NCBI GenBank assembly: GCA_938046705.1
Contig: CALIWP010000140.1
Location: 1 to 16,087 of the forward strand
DNA: 16,087 nt
From: an uncultured Campylobacter sp.
GTDB taxonomy: Bacteria; Campylobacterota; Campylobacteria; Campylobacterales; Campylobacteraceae
Direction: 5' to 3'
Shown here piece by piece: positions 6,106 through 13,567 of this stretch; position 1 is the first letter of the stretch, and every line of letters starts with the position of its first letter. Both the position numbers and the translations under genes were made by a program. A model generated the notes under the pieces. It was given only the letters and a program-made list of their open reading frames with translations, ran no database searches and was not told where the DNA came from.

Positions 6106-7259
6106 TTCTTGCCTTTGTCGCCAGGTTCTTCGCCTTTAAACCACCCTTTTATCTTGTCCAAGATCCCCTCGTCTTCTTCCTTGTCGTAGCTCGCCTTGCC
6201 GGCTTTGATGCCAAAGCTTTCTTGCAACTGATTTAGTAGAGAGATCTGCTCGTCCGTTAGCTCTTTTGGCGTTTTTACGGAGATTTGCGCTACGAGCCTG
6301 CCGTACCTTTTGCTATTTACGTTTTTTATGCCGAGCCCGTCAAACACGAACTGCTGCTTATCCTTTGCGCCGACCGGTAGTTTTAGCTCGGTCGTGCCTT
6401 TTAGCGTCGGGATCGTGATCGTCTCGCCCAAAACCGCCTGCGTGAAAAATACCGGAATCTCGATATAAACGTCGCTTTCGTGACGTACGAAATGCTCGTC
6501 GGCCTCAACCTCGATATGCACGTACAGATCGCCCCTGGCGCCGGCTGATGATACGTTGCCCTTTTCGCTCACGCGCATGCGCATGCCGTCGTCGATGCCC
6601 TCGGGGATATTTACTTTGACGCTTTGGCGCTCTTCTTTGTAGCCGCTACCGCCGCAATCAGAGCATCTATCCTTGACCGTTTCGCCCGTGCCGTTACAGT
6701 ACGGACACTCCTGCACGAAGCTCATAAAGCCCCTCTGCTGCGATATCCGCCCCCTACCCTCGCAGTGCGGGCATACGTGCGTTTTGCCGTCTTTCGAGCC
6801 GCTGCCTTTGCATGTCTGGCAAGGCTTTTTGATCGTAAATTCCATCTCTTTTTCGGCGCCGAACACCGCTTCGTTAAATTTGATCCTAAGAGCTATCTCT
6901 AAATCGAGCGGATATTTGTCGCTGCTTCTTTTGCGGCTGCTTGCGCCAGGGCCAAACCCGCCGCCGAAAAACGAGTTAAAGATATCGCCCAAATCAAAAT
7001 CCGCGCTAAACCCGCTAGAGCTAAAGCCGCCTCTACCCTCAAGCCCGGCTTTGCCGTATCTATCGTATATCGCGCGCTTTTCCTCGTCGCCTAGCACCTG
7101 GTAGGCTTCGTTTACCTTTTTAAAATTTTCTTCCGCCTCTTTGTCGCCTTGATTGCGGTCGGGATGGTACTTTAGCGCTAGTTTTCTAAATGCTTTTTTT
7201 ATGGTTTCAGAGTCGCTATTTTTGCTGATTTCTAAAATTTCGTAGTAGTCTATTTCCAC
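6087..7259 (-). CDS. dnaJ: Chaperone protein DnaJ (Hsp40)
   Basis: Co-chaperone that delivers unfolded proteins to DnaK and stimulates its ATPase. All canonical parts are present in 390 residues: J domain with HPD at 32-34, a glycine/phenylalanine region (about 72-106), and a zinc domain with four CxxCxGxG-type modules (Cys 147/150, 163/166, 185/188, 199/202). Two substrate-binding beta domains follow, then a lysine-rich tail ending KGKKKGKKA. Start is GTG at 7259, chosen because AGGAG (minus, 7269-7265) sits 5 bases upstream and the protein begins right at the J domain (MEIDYYEIL). The gene is divergent from racR and not next to dnaK or grpE, as I recall for C. jejuni. No HrcA operator (CIRCE) is visible upstream; a TAAAAT -10 lies at 7298-7293. 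Confidence 0.98.
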   Translation of the reverse strand: MEIDYYEILEISKNSDSETIKKAFRKLALKYHPDRNQGDKEAEENFKKVNEAYQVLGDEEKRAIYDRYGKAGLEGRGGFSSSGFSADFDLGDIFNSFFGGGFGPGASSRKRSSDKYPLDLEIALRIKFNEAVFGAEKEMEFTIKKPCQTCKGSGSKDGKTHVCPHCEGRGRISQQRGFMSFVQECPYCNGTGETVKDRCSDCGGSGYKEERQSVKVNIPEGIDDGMRMRVSEKGNVSSAGARGDLYVHIEVEADEHFVRHESDVYIEIPVFFTQAVLGETITIPTLKGTTELKLPVGAKDKQQFVFDGLGIKNVNSKRYGRLVAQISVKTPKELTDEQISLLNQLQESFGIKAGKASYDKEEDEGILDKIKGWFKGEEPGDKGKKKGKKA

Positions 7260-7292
7260 AAAATCTCCTAAAATTTTTAAATTTAAAGGGCG

Positions 7293-7298
7293 ATTTTA
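7293..7298 (-). promoter_or_regulatory. Probable -10 for dnaJ
   Basis: TAAAAT on the minus strand within GATAAAATCG, 34 bases before the GTG start, with A/T-rich sequence upstream. It is part of the 160-bp divergent region shared with racR. Confidence 0.5.
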
Positions 7299-7382
7299 TC
7301 TTATTATTTATAAAAATTCAAAGCGGGGGAGAATTTTAAACGAGGATAGTAAATTCGGAAAAAAAATTTAACTTTTTTTGGT

Positions 7383-7388
7383 TATAAT
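7383..7388 (+). promoter_or_regulatory. Strong -10 for racR-racS-recR
   Basis: Perfect TATAAT preceded by GGT and by A and T tracts (about 7361-7380), the typical Campylobacter sigma-70 layout. It stands 32 bases before the racR ATG; an AAAGG ribosome site is at 7410-7414. Confidence 0.7.
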
Positions 7389-7420
7389 CATTTTCGTTAA
7401 ATCTATTTGAAAGGCTTAAA

Positions 7421-8092
7421 ATGATTAATGTTTTAATGATTGAAGACGATCCGGAATTCGCGCAAATCCTATCCGAGTACTTGAGCGATTTTAATATAAA
7501 AGTAACAAATTTCGAAGATCCTTATTTGGGACTAAGTGCGGGAGTGAAAAATTTCGACCTGCTTATCCTAGACCTTACACTACCTGGCATGGACGGCCTA
7601 GAGGTGTGCAAAGAGATCCGCAGCAAATACAACATCCCTATCATCATCTCCTCTGCTCGCAGCGACATCAGCGACAAGGTCGTGGGCCTGCAGCTAGGAG
7701 CGGACGACTATCTACCAAAACCGTACGATCCAAAGGAAATGTACGCGCGCATCATGAGCCTAATCCGCCGCTACAAAAAGACCAACGAAGTGCAAGAAGA
7801 GGTCGTAGATACGCTATTTAGGATAGACGAGCGCAGACACGAAATCTACTACAACAACGAAAGCCTAACACTAACGCCGGCCGAGTATGAAATTTTGAGC
7901 TACCTTATCAAACAACATAGCTTTTCAGTCTCTCGCGAGCAGCTAGTTTATAACTGCAAAAGCCTAAAAGACAAGGACTCAAAGAGCCTAGACGTCATCA
8001 TCGGCAGACTAAGAACCAAGATCGGCGACAGCTCAAAAGCGCCTAAACATATATTTTCGGTACGCGGAATAGGCTATAAACTCATAGGATGA
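7421..8092 (+). CDS. racR: OmpR-family response regulator, RacR type
   Basis: A 223-residue DNA-binding regulator. The receiver domain (1 to about 115) has the acidic pocket EDD (8-10), the phosphoacceptor Asp51 in LLILDLTLPGMDG and the conserved Lys100 in DDYLPKPYDP. The C-terminal winged-helix domain (about 128-223) has LTPAEYEILSYL and the closing VRGIGYKL typical of OmpR/PhoB proteins. The partner kinase gene starts inside its stop codon (ATGA at 8089-8092), so translation is probably coupled. Position beside dnaJ and before recR matches the reduced ammonium/redox and temperature-related RacRS system as I recall it in C. jejuni, which regulates growth temperature response and respiratory genes. 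The family is certain; equivalence to RacR rests on gene order and is likely. Targets cannot be seen here. Confidence 0.9.
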   Translation: MINVLMIEDDPEFAQILSEYLSDFNIKVTNFEDPYLGLSAGVKNFDLLILDLTLPGMDGLEVCKEIRSKYNIPIIISSARSDISDKVVGLQLGADDYLPKPYDPKEMYARIMSLIRRYKKTNEVQEEVVDTLFRIDERRHEIYYNNESLTLTPAEYEILSYLIKQHSFSVSREQLVYNCKSLKDKDSKSLDVIIGRLRTKIGDSSKAPKHIFSVRGIGYKLIG

Positions 8093-9342
8093 GATACTCC
8101 TTAACCACGAAGATTTCGGTAGTTTTCGCGCTGGCGTTTTCGCTTGTTTGTATCTTATTCTACACGTTTGCGAGCATACAGCTAGATAATGCGTTAGAAA
8201 AGATAAAAAACAAGCAGCTAAACGCGATAAACTACCTCATCGCTTCATACGAAAAGTCAAATCCGCCTAGCGATTTGACTAATTATTTTAGAAATTTCGG
8301 ACTAACCTACGTTAAAAGCGACAAAACCGTCGCAAACGTCATAAGCACGGGCAAGACGGTCTTTGCCAAGCAAACGCAGCTAGGGCTCTTTCAGTCGCTG
8401 CTTTTTCAGGATACTTTGTATCTGCAGATCAAAAATCCTTCGTTTCAAATTTTACTCGAAAGCGACGATACGAAAAACATAAATGACCCGATTTGGGTGG
8501 GCTTTATCCTCACGACGGCGCTTCTTGTATCGCTCTACGTTTCGGTGATGAAGTCGCTGATGCCGCTTAAAAAACTAAGCTCTGATATCAGGAAATTTGG
8601 CGCGGGAAACATGGACGTAAATATCGCAAAACCCGACTCCGACGACGAGATCGCCAAGGTTGCGATAGAATTTGACGCCGCAGCTAGCAAAATCAGGGAG
8701 CTTTTGCGCTCTAGGCAGCTGTTTTTACGCACGATCATGCACGAGCTAAAAACGCCGATCGGCAAAGGTCGCATAGTCTCTGAAATGGTGCAAAATCCTA
8801 CGCACAAAACCCGCTTGATAGGGATATTTGAGCGGCTAGATATGCTCATAAACGAGTTTGGCAAGATCGAGCAGCTGCTATCCAAAAACTACGCGCTAAA
8901 CTATCAGGAGTCGTACTTTTCAAACATCCTTGATCAGGCGCGCGACATGCTGATGCTCGATAAATTTGAAGAGAAAGTGAGCGTAGATATCCGCCGAGAT
9001 ATATTGCTACGCGTGGATTTCGGGCTCTTTTCGCTCGCGATCAAAAATCTCATAGATAACGCCCTAAAATACGCCGACGACAAAAAGGCGCAGGTTATCT
9101 GCCACGCGGACGGTATCGTCGTGAGAAATCTAGGCCAACCGCTACAAAATCCTATCGAGTACTACATGCAAGCCTTTATCCGCGAAAAAGGCAGCAAAAG
9201 CAGCGGCATGGGGCTAGGCCTTTACATCATCGACCACATCTGCCGCATGCACAAATTTAGCCTAAAATACTCCTATGAGGATGGCTTTCACTCATTTAAA
9301 ATTTGCACCAATCCAAAGGAAAGCGTTGAAAAAAGGGCTTGA
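8089..9342 (+). CDS. racS: Membrane sensor histidine kinase, RacS type
   Basis: A 417-residue partner of the preceding regulator. It has a membrane span at about 8-30, a periplasmic sensor of roughly 100 residues without a recognised domain, a second span at about 135-155, and a HAMP linker (about 156-208). The dimerisation helix carries His218 in RTIMHELKTPIGKG, and an ATPase domain follows with the N box IKNLIDNALKYADD and the glycine-rich GMGLGLYIIDHI. The usual DxGxG box is replaced by HADGIVVRNLGQPL, as in the ArsS-like kinases of this phylum. The start ATG overlaps the racR stop. Its 3' end overlaps recR by 17 bases. The signal sensed is unknown from sequence. Confidence 0.9.
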   Translation: MRYSLTTKISVVFALAFSLVCILFYTFASIQLDNALEKIKNKQLNAINYLIASYEKSNPPSDLTNYFRNFGLTYVKSDKTVANVISTGKTVFAKQTQLGLFQSLLFQDTLYLQIKNPSFQILLESDDTKNINDPIWVGFILTTALLVSLYVSVMKSLMPLKKLSSDIRKFGAGNMDVNIAKPDSDDEIAKVAIEFDAAASKIRELLRSRQLFLRTIMHELKTPIGKGRIVSEMVQNPTHKTRLIGIFERLDMLINEFGKIEQLLSKNYALNYQESYFSNILDQARDMLMLDKFEEKVSVDIRRDILLRVDFGLFSLAIKNLIDNALKYADDKKAQVICHADGIVVRNLGQPLQNPIEYYMQAFIREKGSKSSGMGLGLYIIDHICRMHKFSLKYSYEDGFHSFKICTNPKESVEKRA

Positions 9343-9898
9343 GAAATTTAACGAGCTCGTGGCGGCCTTTGAGCGACTGCCTGGCGTGGGCAAAAAGTCC
9401 GCCCAGCGCTACGCCTATCACGTCTGCCTAAAGGATAGCTTCGGCGGACTAAAGCTCGCGCAAAGCATCGAGGATGCCGTGAGATTTACGGGCAAATGTC
9501 AAATTTGCGGTGGGCTTAGCGAGGATGAGATTTGCGATATTTGCAGTGACGAAACGCGCGATAAGGAGCTACTAGCGGTCGTAGAAAGTCCAAAGGATAT
9601 CCTGGTTTTCGAGCAAAGCGCGATCTACCGCGGGCGCTACTTTGTGCTTGAGGAGATAACGCCGGAGCAAACCGAGAAACTGCGCGAGGTCATCCGCCAA
9701 AACGGCGTAACTGAGATCATTTTCGCGCTCACGCCGGGGCTTAGCAGCGACGCGGTGATGGTTTTTATTGAGGATAAGCTAAGCGATTTGGGCGTTAAAT
9801 TTAGCAAGATAGCCCAAGGCGTACCAACAGGCGTAAATCTCGAAAATATCGACCTTCTATCGCTTATGAAAGCGCTTGATAGCAGGACGGAACTGTAA
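9326..9898 (+). CDS. recR: Recombination mediator RecR
   Basis: Works with RecO (and RecF where present) to load RecA on gapped single-stranded DNA. I place the start at TTG 9326 (190 residues, MKKGLEKFNELV), because AAGGA (9316-9320) is 5 bases upstream and this is the family length; the frame is open to ATG 9275, but that would add 17 residues inside racS. Domains: helix-hairpin-helix (LPGVGKKSAQRYAYH, 18-32), zinc finger with Cys58, 61, 70 and 73 (CQICGG ... CDIC), and a Toprim domain (about 82-175; VVESPKDILVFEQ). Compared with most RecR proteins the Toprim part is shortened and the usual GxYHVLGG is YFVLEE; the C. jejuni protein is similar as I recall. It shares the racRS transcript, with no gap for its own promoter. 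Confidence 0.95.
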   Translation: MKKGLEKFNELVAAFERLPGVGKKSAQRYAYHVCLKDSFGGLKLAQSIEDAVRFTGKCQICGGLSEDEICDICSDETRDKELLAVVESPKDILVFEQSAIYRGRYFVLEEITPEQTEKLREVIRQNGVTEIIFALTPGLSSDAVMVFIEDKLSDLGVKFSKIAQGVPTGVNLENIDLLSLMKALDSRTEL

Positions 9899-10132
9899 AT
9901 TTAACTCAAGCGCATGAAGCTTTTTGGAAATTCACGTTGCGTTTTTAAATTCGCTCAAATTCAAATTTAAGACTATGCAAGCAAATTTGCCGCCGCATTT
10001 CACACAGGCATCCCCCTCAAATTTAACCCACCGCAAAAGCTGGTAAAATTTGCAACGACTCAAATTTGACGCGTAGCCTCAAAATCAAATTTTACAAGCA
10101 CGACAAAGAATAAAAAGAAAATTTAAAAGAGG
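9899..10132. other. Non-coding AAATTT-rich gap
   Basis: Between the recR stop and the terminator of the binding-protein gene (both transcripts converge here) I see no gene. AAATTT words recur about eight times. A 10-bp perfect inverted repeat, GTAAAATTTG (10043-10052) and CAAATTTTAC (10086-10095), encloses 33 bases. CAAATTTGACGCG (10061-10073) is also present at 5162-5174. No convincing terminator for recR was found. Confidence 0.55.
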
Positions 10133-10158
10133 AATTTACGACCCGAAGGCCGTAAATT
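10106..10158 (-). terminator. Rho-independent terminator of the binding-protein gene
   Basis: On the minus strand, AATTTACGGCC, loop TTCG, GGTCGTAAATT form an 11-bp stem (one G-T pair) capped by C(UUCG)G, an exceptionally stable tetraloop. A T-rich tail follows (minus strand from 10132 down to 10106). It begins 28 bases after the stop codon at 10186. Confidence 0.75.
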
Positions 10159-10185
10159 TAAGCCGCCCGAAACGAGCGAGAGAAG

Positions 10186-11241
10186 TTATTTCGTAGTTTT
10201 TTGGATATATGAGAACTCGGAAATTTTCGTCCACTCGCGAGCCTTAGCTAAAAACGCTCTTTGAGAGTCCAAAATCTCCTTAAATAGTGGATCTTTCGCC
10301 GCCTCTTCGTCTAGGATTTCGTCGCTCGCCTTTCTAAGCGCGTCCATAACGTCCTGCGGAAACGAGCGAACCTCGATATCAGGATACTCGGCCTTCATTT
10401 TGGCCCAGTACTCGGCGTTATCAAAGAACGAGCGGCTATTTAGCATGCTAGCTACCTCGTTAGCCGCAGCCTCGATCACGGCCTGAAGGTCGGCAGGTAG
10501 CTTTTCGTAAGTCTTTTTATTTACGAAAAACTGAGTCTGACCGCTCGGCTCTTGCCAGCCGGTGTAGTAGTATTTAGCGATCTTGTGAAAGCCAAGACCC
10601 ATATCAAACGCAGGGCTAACCCACTCGACCGAGTCGATCGTGCCCATCTCTAGCGCCATATATAGCTCGCCGGTTGGGATAGTGTTTATCGTCGCTCCCA
10701 CGCGCGCCATAACCTCGCCGCCAAAGCCAGGGATCCTGATTTTTAGGCCTTTTAGATCATCTACGCTTTTGATCTCTTTTTTAAACCAGCCGCCCATTTG
10801 CGTGCCGGTATCCCCCGCAAGGAAAACTTTAATATTGTATTTGTCGTAAACTTTTTCCTCTAGCTGCTTGCCACCGCCGAATTCATACCAAGCGCGAAGC
10901 TCAGTTGCGGTCATACCAAAAGGTACGGCGGTAAAAAACATAGTATTTGCGTCCTTGCCCTTGTAGTAGTAAGACGCCGTGTAGCCGATATCGTACTGGC
11001 CGCCTTTTACAAAATCTAGGATACCAAACGGAGATTTGTGCTTAGAGGGATAGTCTATCCTAACCTCTAGCCTGCCATCGCTTAGCGTCTCGACGACGCG
11101 CTTAAATTCTTTCGCCGCATCGCCCAAAACCGGAGTCGTGCTCTCCCAGGTGCTGGCTAGCTTTAGCTTATAGGTTTTGTCCTCTGCGTTCGCGCTTAGC
11201 GCTAAACCGAAAGCAGCCAAAACCGCTAAAAACTTTTTCAT
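10186..11241 (-). CDS. TRAP transporter substrate-binding protein, DctP/TakP-like
   Basis: Periplasmic receptor that hands an organic acid to a TRAP-type secondary transporter. The 351-residue protein has a clear signal peptide (MKKFLAVLAAFGLALSANA, cut before Glu20). In the mature part, LKGLKIRIPGFGGEVMARVG contains Arg169, the family residue that pairs with the ligand carboxylate. PTGELYMALEMGTIDSVEWV (190-208) and LGFHKIAKYYYTGWQEP (216-232) resemble the TakP branch, which binds 2-oxo acids. No membrane subunit gene (DctQ, DctM) is adjacent: the gene has its own promoter (TATAAT, 11273-11268), an AAGGAG ribosome site and its own terminator, so it is a single-gene unit that must use subunits encoded elsewhere. 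Family certain; ligand is inference. Confidence 0.92.
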   Translation of the reverse strand: MKKFLAVLAAFGLALSANAEDKTYKLKLASTWESTTPVLGDAAKEFKRVVETLSDGRLEVRIDYPSKHKSPFGILDFVKGGQYDIGYTASYYYKGKDANTMFFTAVPFGMTATELRAWYEFGGGKQLEEKVYDKYNIKVFLAGDTGTQMGGWFKKEIKSVDDLKGLKIRIPGFGGEVMARVGATINTIPTGELYMALEMGTIDSVEWVSPAFDMGLGFHKIAKYYYTGWQEPSGQTQFFVNKKTYEKLPADLQAVIEAAANEVASMLNSRSFFDNAEYWAKMKAEYPDIEVRSFPQDVMDALRKASDEILDEEAAKDPLFKEILDSQRAFLAKAREWTKISEFSYIQKTTK

Positions 11242-11267
11242 TTTTGCTCCTTAAAATAAATTGGCCG

Positions 11268-11273
11268 ATTATA
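11268..11273 (-). promoter_or_regulatory. -10 element of the TRAP binding-protein gene
   Basis: Perfect TATAAT on the minus strand, preceded by AAAAAAAATAAG, 26 bases before the ATG at 11241. An AAGGAG ribosome site lies at 11252-11247. Confidence 0.7.
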
Positions 11274-11295
11274 CTTATTTTTTTTAAAAATTTGG

Positions 11296-11301
11296 TAAAA
11301 T
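11296..11301 (+). promoter_or_regulatory. -10 element of pyk
   Basis: TAAAAT within TTTGGTAAAATTGCG, behind an eight-T run (11278-11285) and A tract, 20 bases before the ATG at 11322. It is divergent from, and only 22 bases away from, the opposing TATAAT. Confidence 0.65.
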
Positions 11302-11321
11302 TGCGCAAAAAAGGGGCATCC

Positions 11322-12776
11322 ATGAATAAAAAAACCAAAATCCTAGCCACGGTCGGACCAGCCAGCGAATCCATAGAGGTTATGGAGCAATTAGTTTTAG
11401 CAGGAGTCAATGCTTTTAGGCTAAATTTCAGCCACGGTACACACGAATACCATAAATCCAACATAGATAAAATCAGGCAAGTAGAGGCGAAACTCGGGCG
11501 AAAGATAGGTATATTTCAGGATATCTGCGGCCCAAAAATAAGAGTCGGCAAGCTAGACAGAAGCGAATTTAAACTAAAAGTCGGCGATACGCTAATCTTT
11601 GTAAAAGACGAAATAATCGGCGAGCAAGTAGACGAAAATCACTATAAGCTCTGCATAAACCAGCCTCAAATTTTAGCCGCTCTAAAAACGGGCGAGTACA
11701 TCTACCTATGCGACGGGCAAATCCGCGCTAAAATCACGCAAGCAAGCGCCCAAAAAGTAGAAGCCGTGGTGGAAAACGACGGGATACTCCGATCGAATAA
11801 AGGCGTAAATTTCCCAAACACCAAACTAAATATCGAGGTTATCACGCCTAAGGATTTAAAAGATTTAGAATTTGGCGCAAAAAACGGTGTGCACTTCGTC
11901 GCGATCTCTTTCGTACAAAACGCAAACGACATAAGAAAAGCTAGAGAAATCCTAAAAGGCTTTGGCTCCAGAGCTCAAATTTACGCCAAAATAGAAAAAT
12001 TTGACGCCGTGGAGAATATCGACGAGATCATCGAGGCCAGCGACGGTGTGATGGTAGCTCGCGGAGATCTGGGTATCGAGGTGCCCTACTACAAGGTGCC
12101 GACGATCCAAAAACTCATCATCAAAAAAGCAAACGAAGCGGTTAAACCCGTCATCACGGCTACACAGATGATGCTGAGCATGGCCGAGCACGAAACAGCT
12201 ACTAGAGCCGAGATCAGCGACGTGGCAAACGCCGTACTAGACGGCACCGACGTAGTCATGCTAAGCGAAGAAAGCGCAGTCGGCATCAACCCCGTAGCCG
12301 TCGTAGAAGCGATGAGCAACACCATAATCCAAACGCAGCAAATTTATCCTTTTAACAAATTTGATTTTGACCGCTACGACGATACCGATATGATCGCATC
12401 TAGTACCGCAAGGCTCGCCTCCGCGCTAAAAGTTGACGGCATAATCGCGCTAACCTCATCGGGCGGCTCGGCAGCAAAACTAGCCAGATACCGCACCGAT
12501 ATAGATATCATCGCTATAACGCACAACGAGCAGGCCGCGTATAGGCTGACTCTTTGCTGGGGCATAACGGCGGCATTCGTGATAGAAAAAGAAGAAAGAC
12601 TGCACACGCTCATGGCCAAATCAATCAAAGCAGCAGTCCAAAAAGGCTACATAAAAGACGACAAAAGCTACATCATGACCGCTGGCTATCCGACGGGAGT
12701 AGCGGGCAGCTCGGACTTGATCAGAATTTTAAGAAAAGCTCAGATAGATTATTATCTAGAAGAAGCCGATAAATAG
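11322..12776 (+). CDS. pyk: Pyruvate kinase
   Basis: Transfers phosphate from phosphoenolpyruvate to ADP, giving pyruvate and ATP. I set the start at ATG 11322 (484 residues, MNKKTKILATVGPAS) because AAGGGG (11311-11316) is 5 bases upstream; the frame extends 26 codons further but through the promoter. Visible active-site parts: FRLNFSHGTHEYH (Arg33, Asn35, Ser37), IYAKIEKFDAVENI with the catalytic Lys223 and metal ligand Glu225, VARGDLGIEVP with Asp249, and TATQMM near 279-284. The B domain is about 75-160; the C-terminal domain (about 350-484) is complete. Campylobacters generally lack upper glycolysis, so the role is probably control of PEP/pyruvate flux; that is family and lineage knowledge. 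The 3' end overlaps the opposing aroE by 25 bases. Confidence 0.97.
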   Translation: MNKKTKILATVGPASESIEVMEQLVLAGVNAFRLNFSHGTHEYHKSNIDKIRQVEAKLGRKIGIFQDICGPKIRVGKLDRSEFKLKVGDTLIFVKDEIIGEQVDENHYKLCINQPQILAALKTGEYIYLCDGQIRAKITQASAQKVEAVVENDGILRSNKGVNFPNTKLNIEVITPKDLKDLEFGAKNGVHFVAISFVQNANDIRKAREILKGFGSRAQIYAKIEKFDAVENIDEIIEASDGVMVARGDLGIEVPYYKVPTIQKLIIKKANEAVKPVITATQMMLSMAEHETATRAEISDVANAVLDGTDVVMLSEESAVGINPVAVVEAMSNTIIQTQQIYPFNKFDFDRYDDTDMIASSTARLASALKVDGIIALTSSGGSAAKLARYRTDIDIIAITHNEQAAYRLTLCWGITAAFVIEKEERLHTLMAKSIKAAVQKGYIKDDKSYIMTAGYPTGVAGSSDLIRILRKAQIDYYLEEADK

Positions 12777-13567
12777 AGGGCTTTTCGCATCGAGGCTTCA
12801 ATTTTGGCCTCGTCAAGCGAGCCCTCAAAAAATAAATTTAACGCTAAAACCGCCTGAAAAAGTAGCATCTCTGAGCCGTCTTTATGCGCGAGCCCGCTAG
12901 CGGCGGCTAAATTTAAAAAAGGCGTTTTTTTGCCGTAAATCACGTCAAAGGCAAATTTGGCTTCACTAAAAATCGGACGCAAAATCTCGATCGGTGCGGG
13001 CAAATTTTCGTCTTTTAACCCTGCCGAGGTCGTATTTATGACGAGATCAAATTTGCTGCCATTAAATTTGCCAAAATTCGCCCAGCTAAATTTTTCAAAT
13101 TCAGCAAAATTTGCCAGCCTCTCCTCGCTTCTATTTAGCACGCAAACTCGCACGCCGCGGCTTTTTAGCGCATATGCGACCGCTCTAGCCGTTCCGCCGG
13201 CACCCAAAATGAGAGCTGAATTTATATGTCCAAAACTCTCTATCGTTCGTAAAAATCCGGGCGCGTCGGTATTGTAACCGTAAATTTTATCGCCGCGAGC
13301 TACGAGAGTATTTACGGAGCCGATTTTAGCAGCCGTTTCGTCTGGAGCGTCGCACTGCGCGAGCGCGGCTTCTTTGTGAGGTACTGTGACGTTTGCGCCG
13401 CTTAGTTTTAGTTCTTTAAATCTAGAGATGAGTTGCGAGCCGTCCGCTAACTCGTATCGAGTATAGAGGGCTTCGCGAGATAGACCAAGCTCGCCGAGAG
13501 CTAGGTTGTGTAGTCTCGGCGAAACGGAGTGGGATATAGGGTTGCCAAAAACGGCAAAAACCATCAT
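12752..13567 (-). CDS. aroE: Shikimate dehydrogenase
   Basis: Reduces 3-dehydroshikimate to shikimate with NADPH in the pathway to aromatic amino acids and chorismate. The 271-residue protein shows the family pattern: NPISHSVSPRLHN (9-21) and NVTVPHKEAAL with catalytic Lys65 for shikimate binding, NTDAPGF with Asp101, the Rossmann loop GAGGTARA (122-129), NRS after the second strand (145-147), INTTSAGL, and the closing DGSEMLLFQAVLALNLF. Two ATGs in tandem are possible starts (13567 and 13564). The first overlaps the TGA of the SPOR gene (ATGA), which suggests translational coupling. The stop lies inside the 3' end of the convergent pyk gene. It is the last gene of the glyA cluster. Confidence 0.97.
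   Translation of the reverse strand: MMVFAVFGNPISHSVSPRLHNLALGELGLSREALYTRYELADGSQLISRFKELKLSGANVTVPHKEAALAQCDAPDETAAKIGSVNTLVARGDKIYGYNTDAPGFLRTIESFGHINSALILGAGGTARAVAYALKSRGVRVCVLNRSEERLANFAEFEKFSWANFGKFNGSKFDLVINTTSAGLKDENLPAPIEILRPIFSEAKFAFDVIYGKKTPFLNLAAASGLAHKDGSEMLLFQAVLALNLFFEGSLDEAKIEASMRKALYLSASSR

Noticed and set aside
6673..7104. 143-codon open frame on the plus strand
   Set aside because: It is antisense to the dnaJ zinc-domain and Gly/Phe region; its Pro/Leu/Ser composition is the mirror of the glycine-rich coding strand.
7260..7420. CIRCE/HrcA operator or HspR box upstream of dnaJ
   Set aside because: No inverted repeat resembling either operator is visible between dnaJ and racR.
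9275..9325. Longer RecR starting at ATG 9275
   Set aside because: It would add 17 residues coded within racS and has no ribosome site; TTG 9326 has AAGGA at ideal spacing and gives the family length.
9896..9945. Terminator just after recR (AAGC ... GCTTTTT)
   Set aside because: The stem is only four base pairs and too weak to call.
11168..11464. 98-codon minus-strand frame across the pyk/TRAP-gene divergent region
   Set aside because: It spans both promoters and the starts of two well-supported genes and has no homology I recognise.
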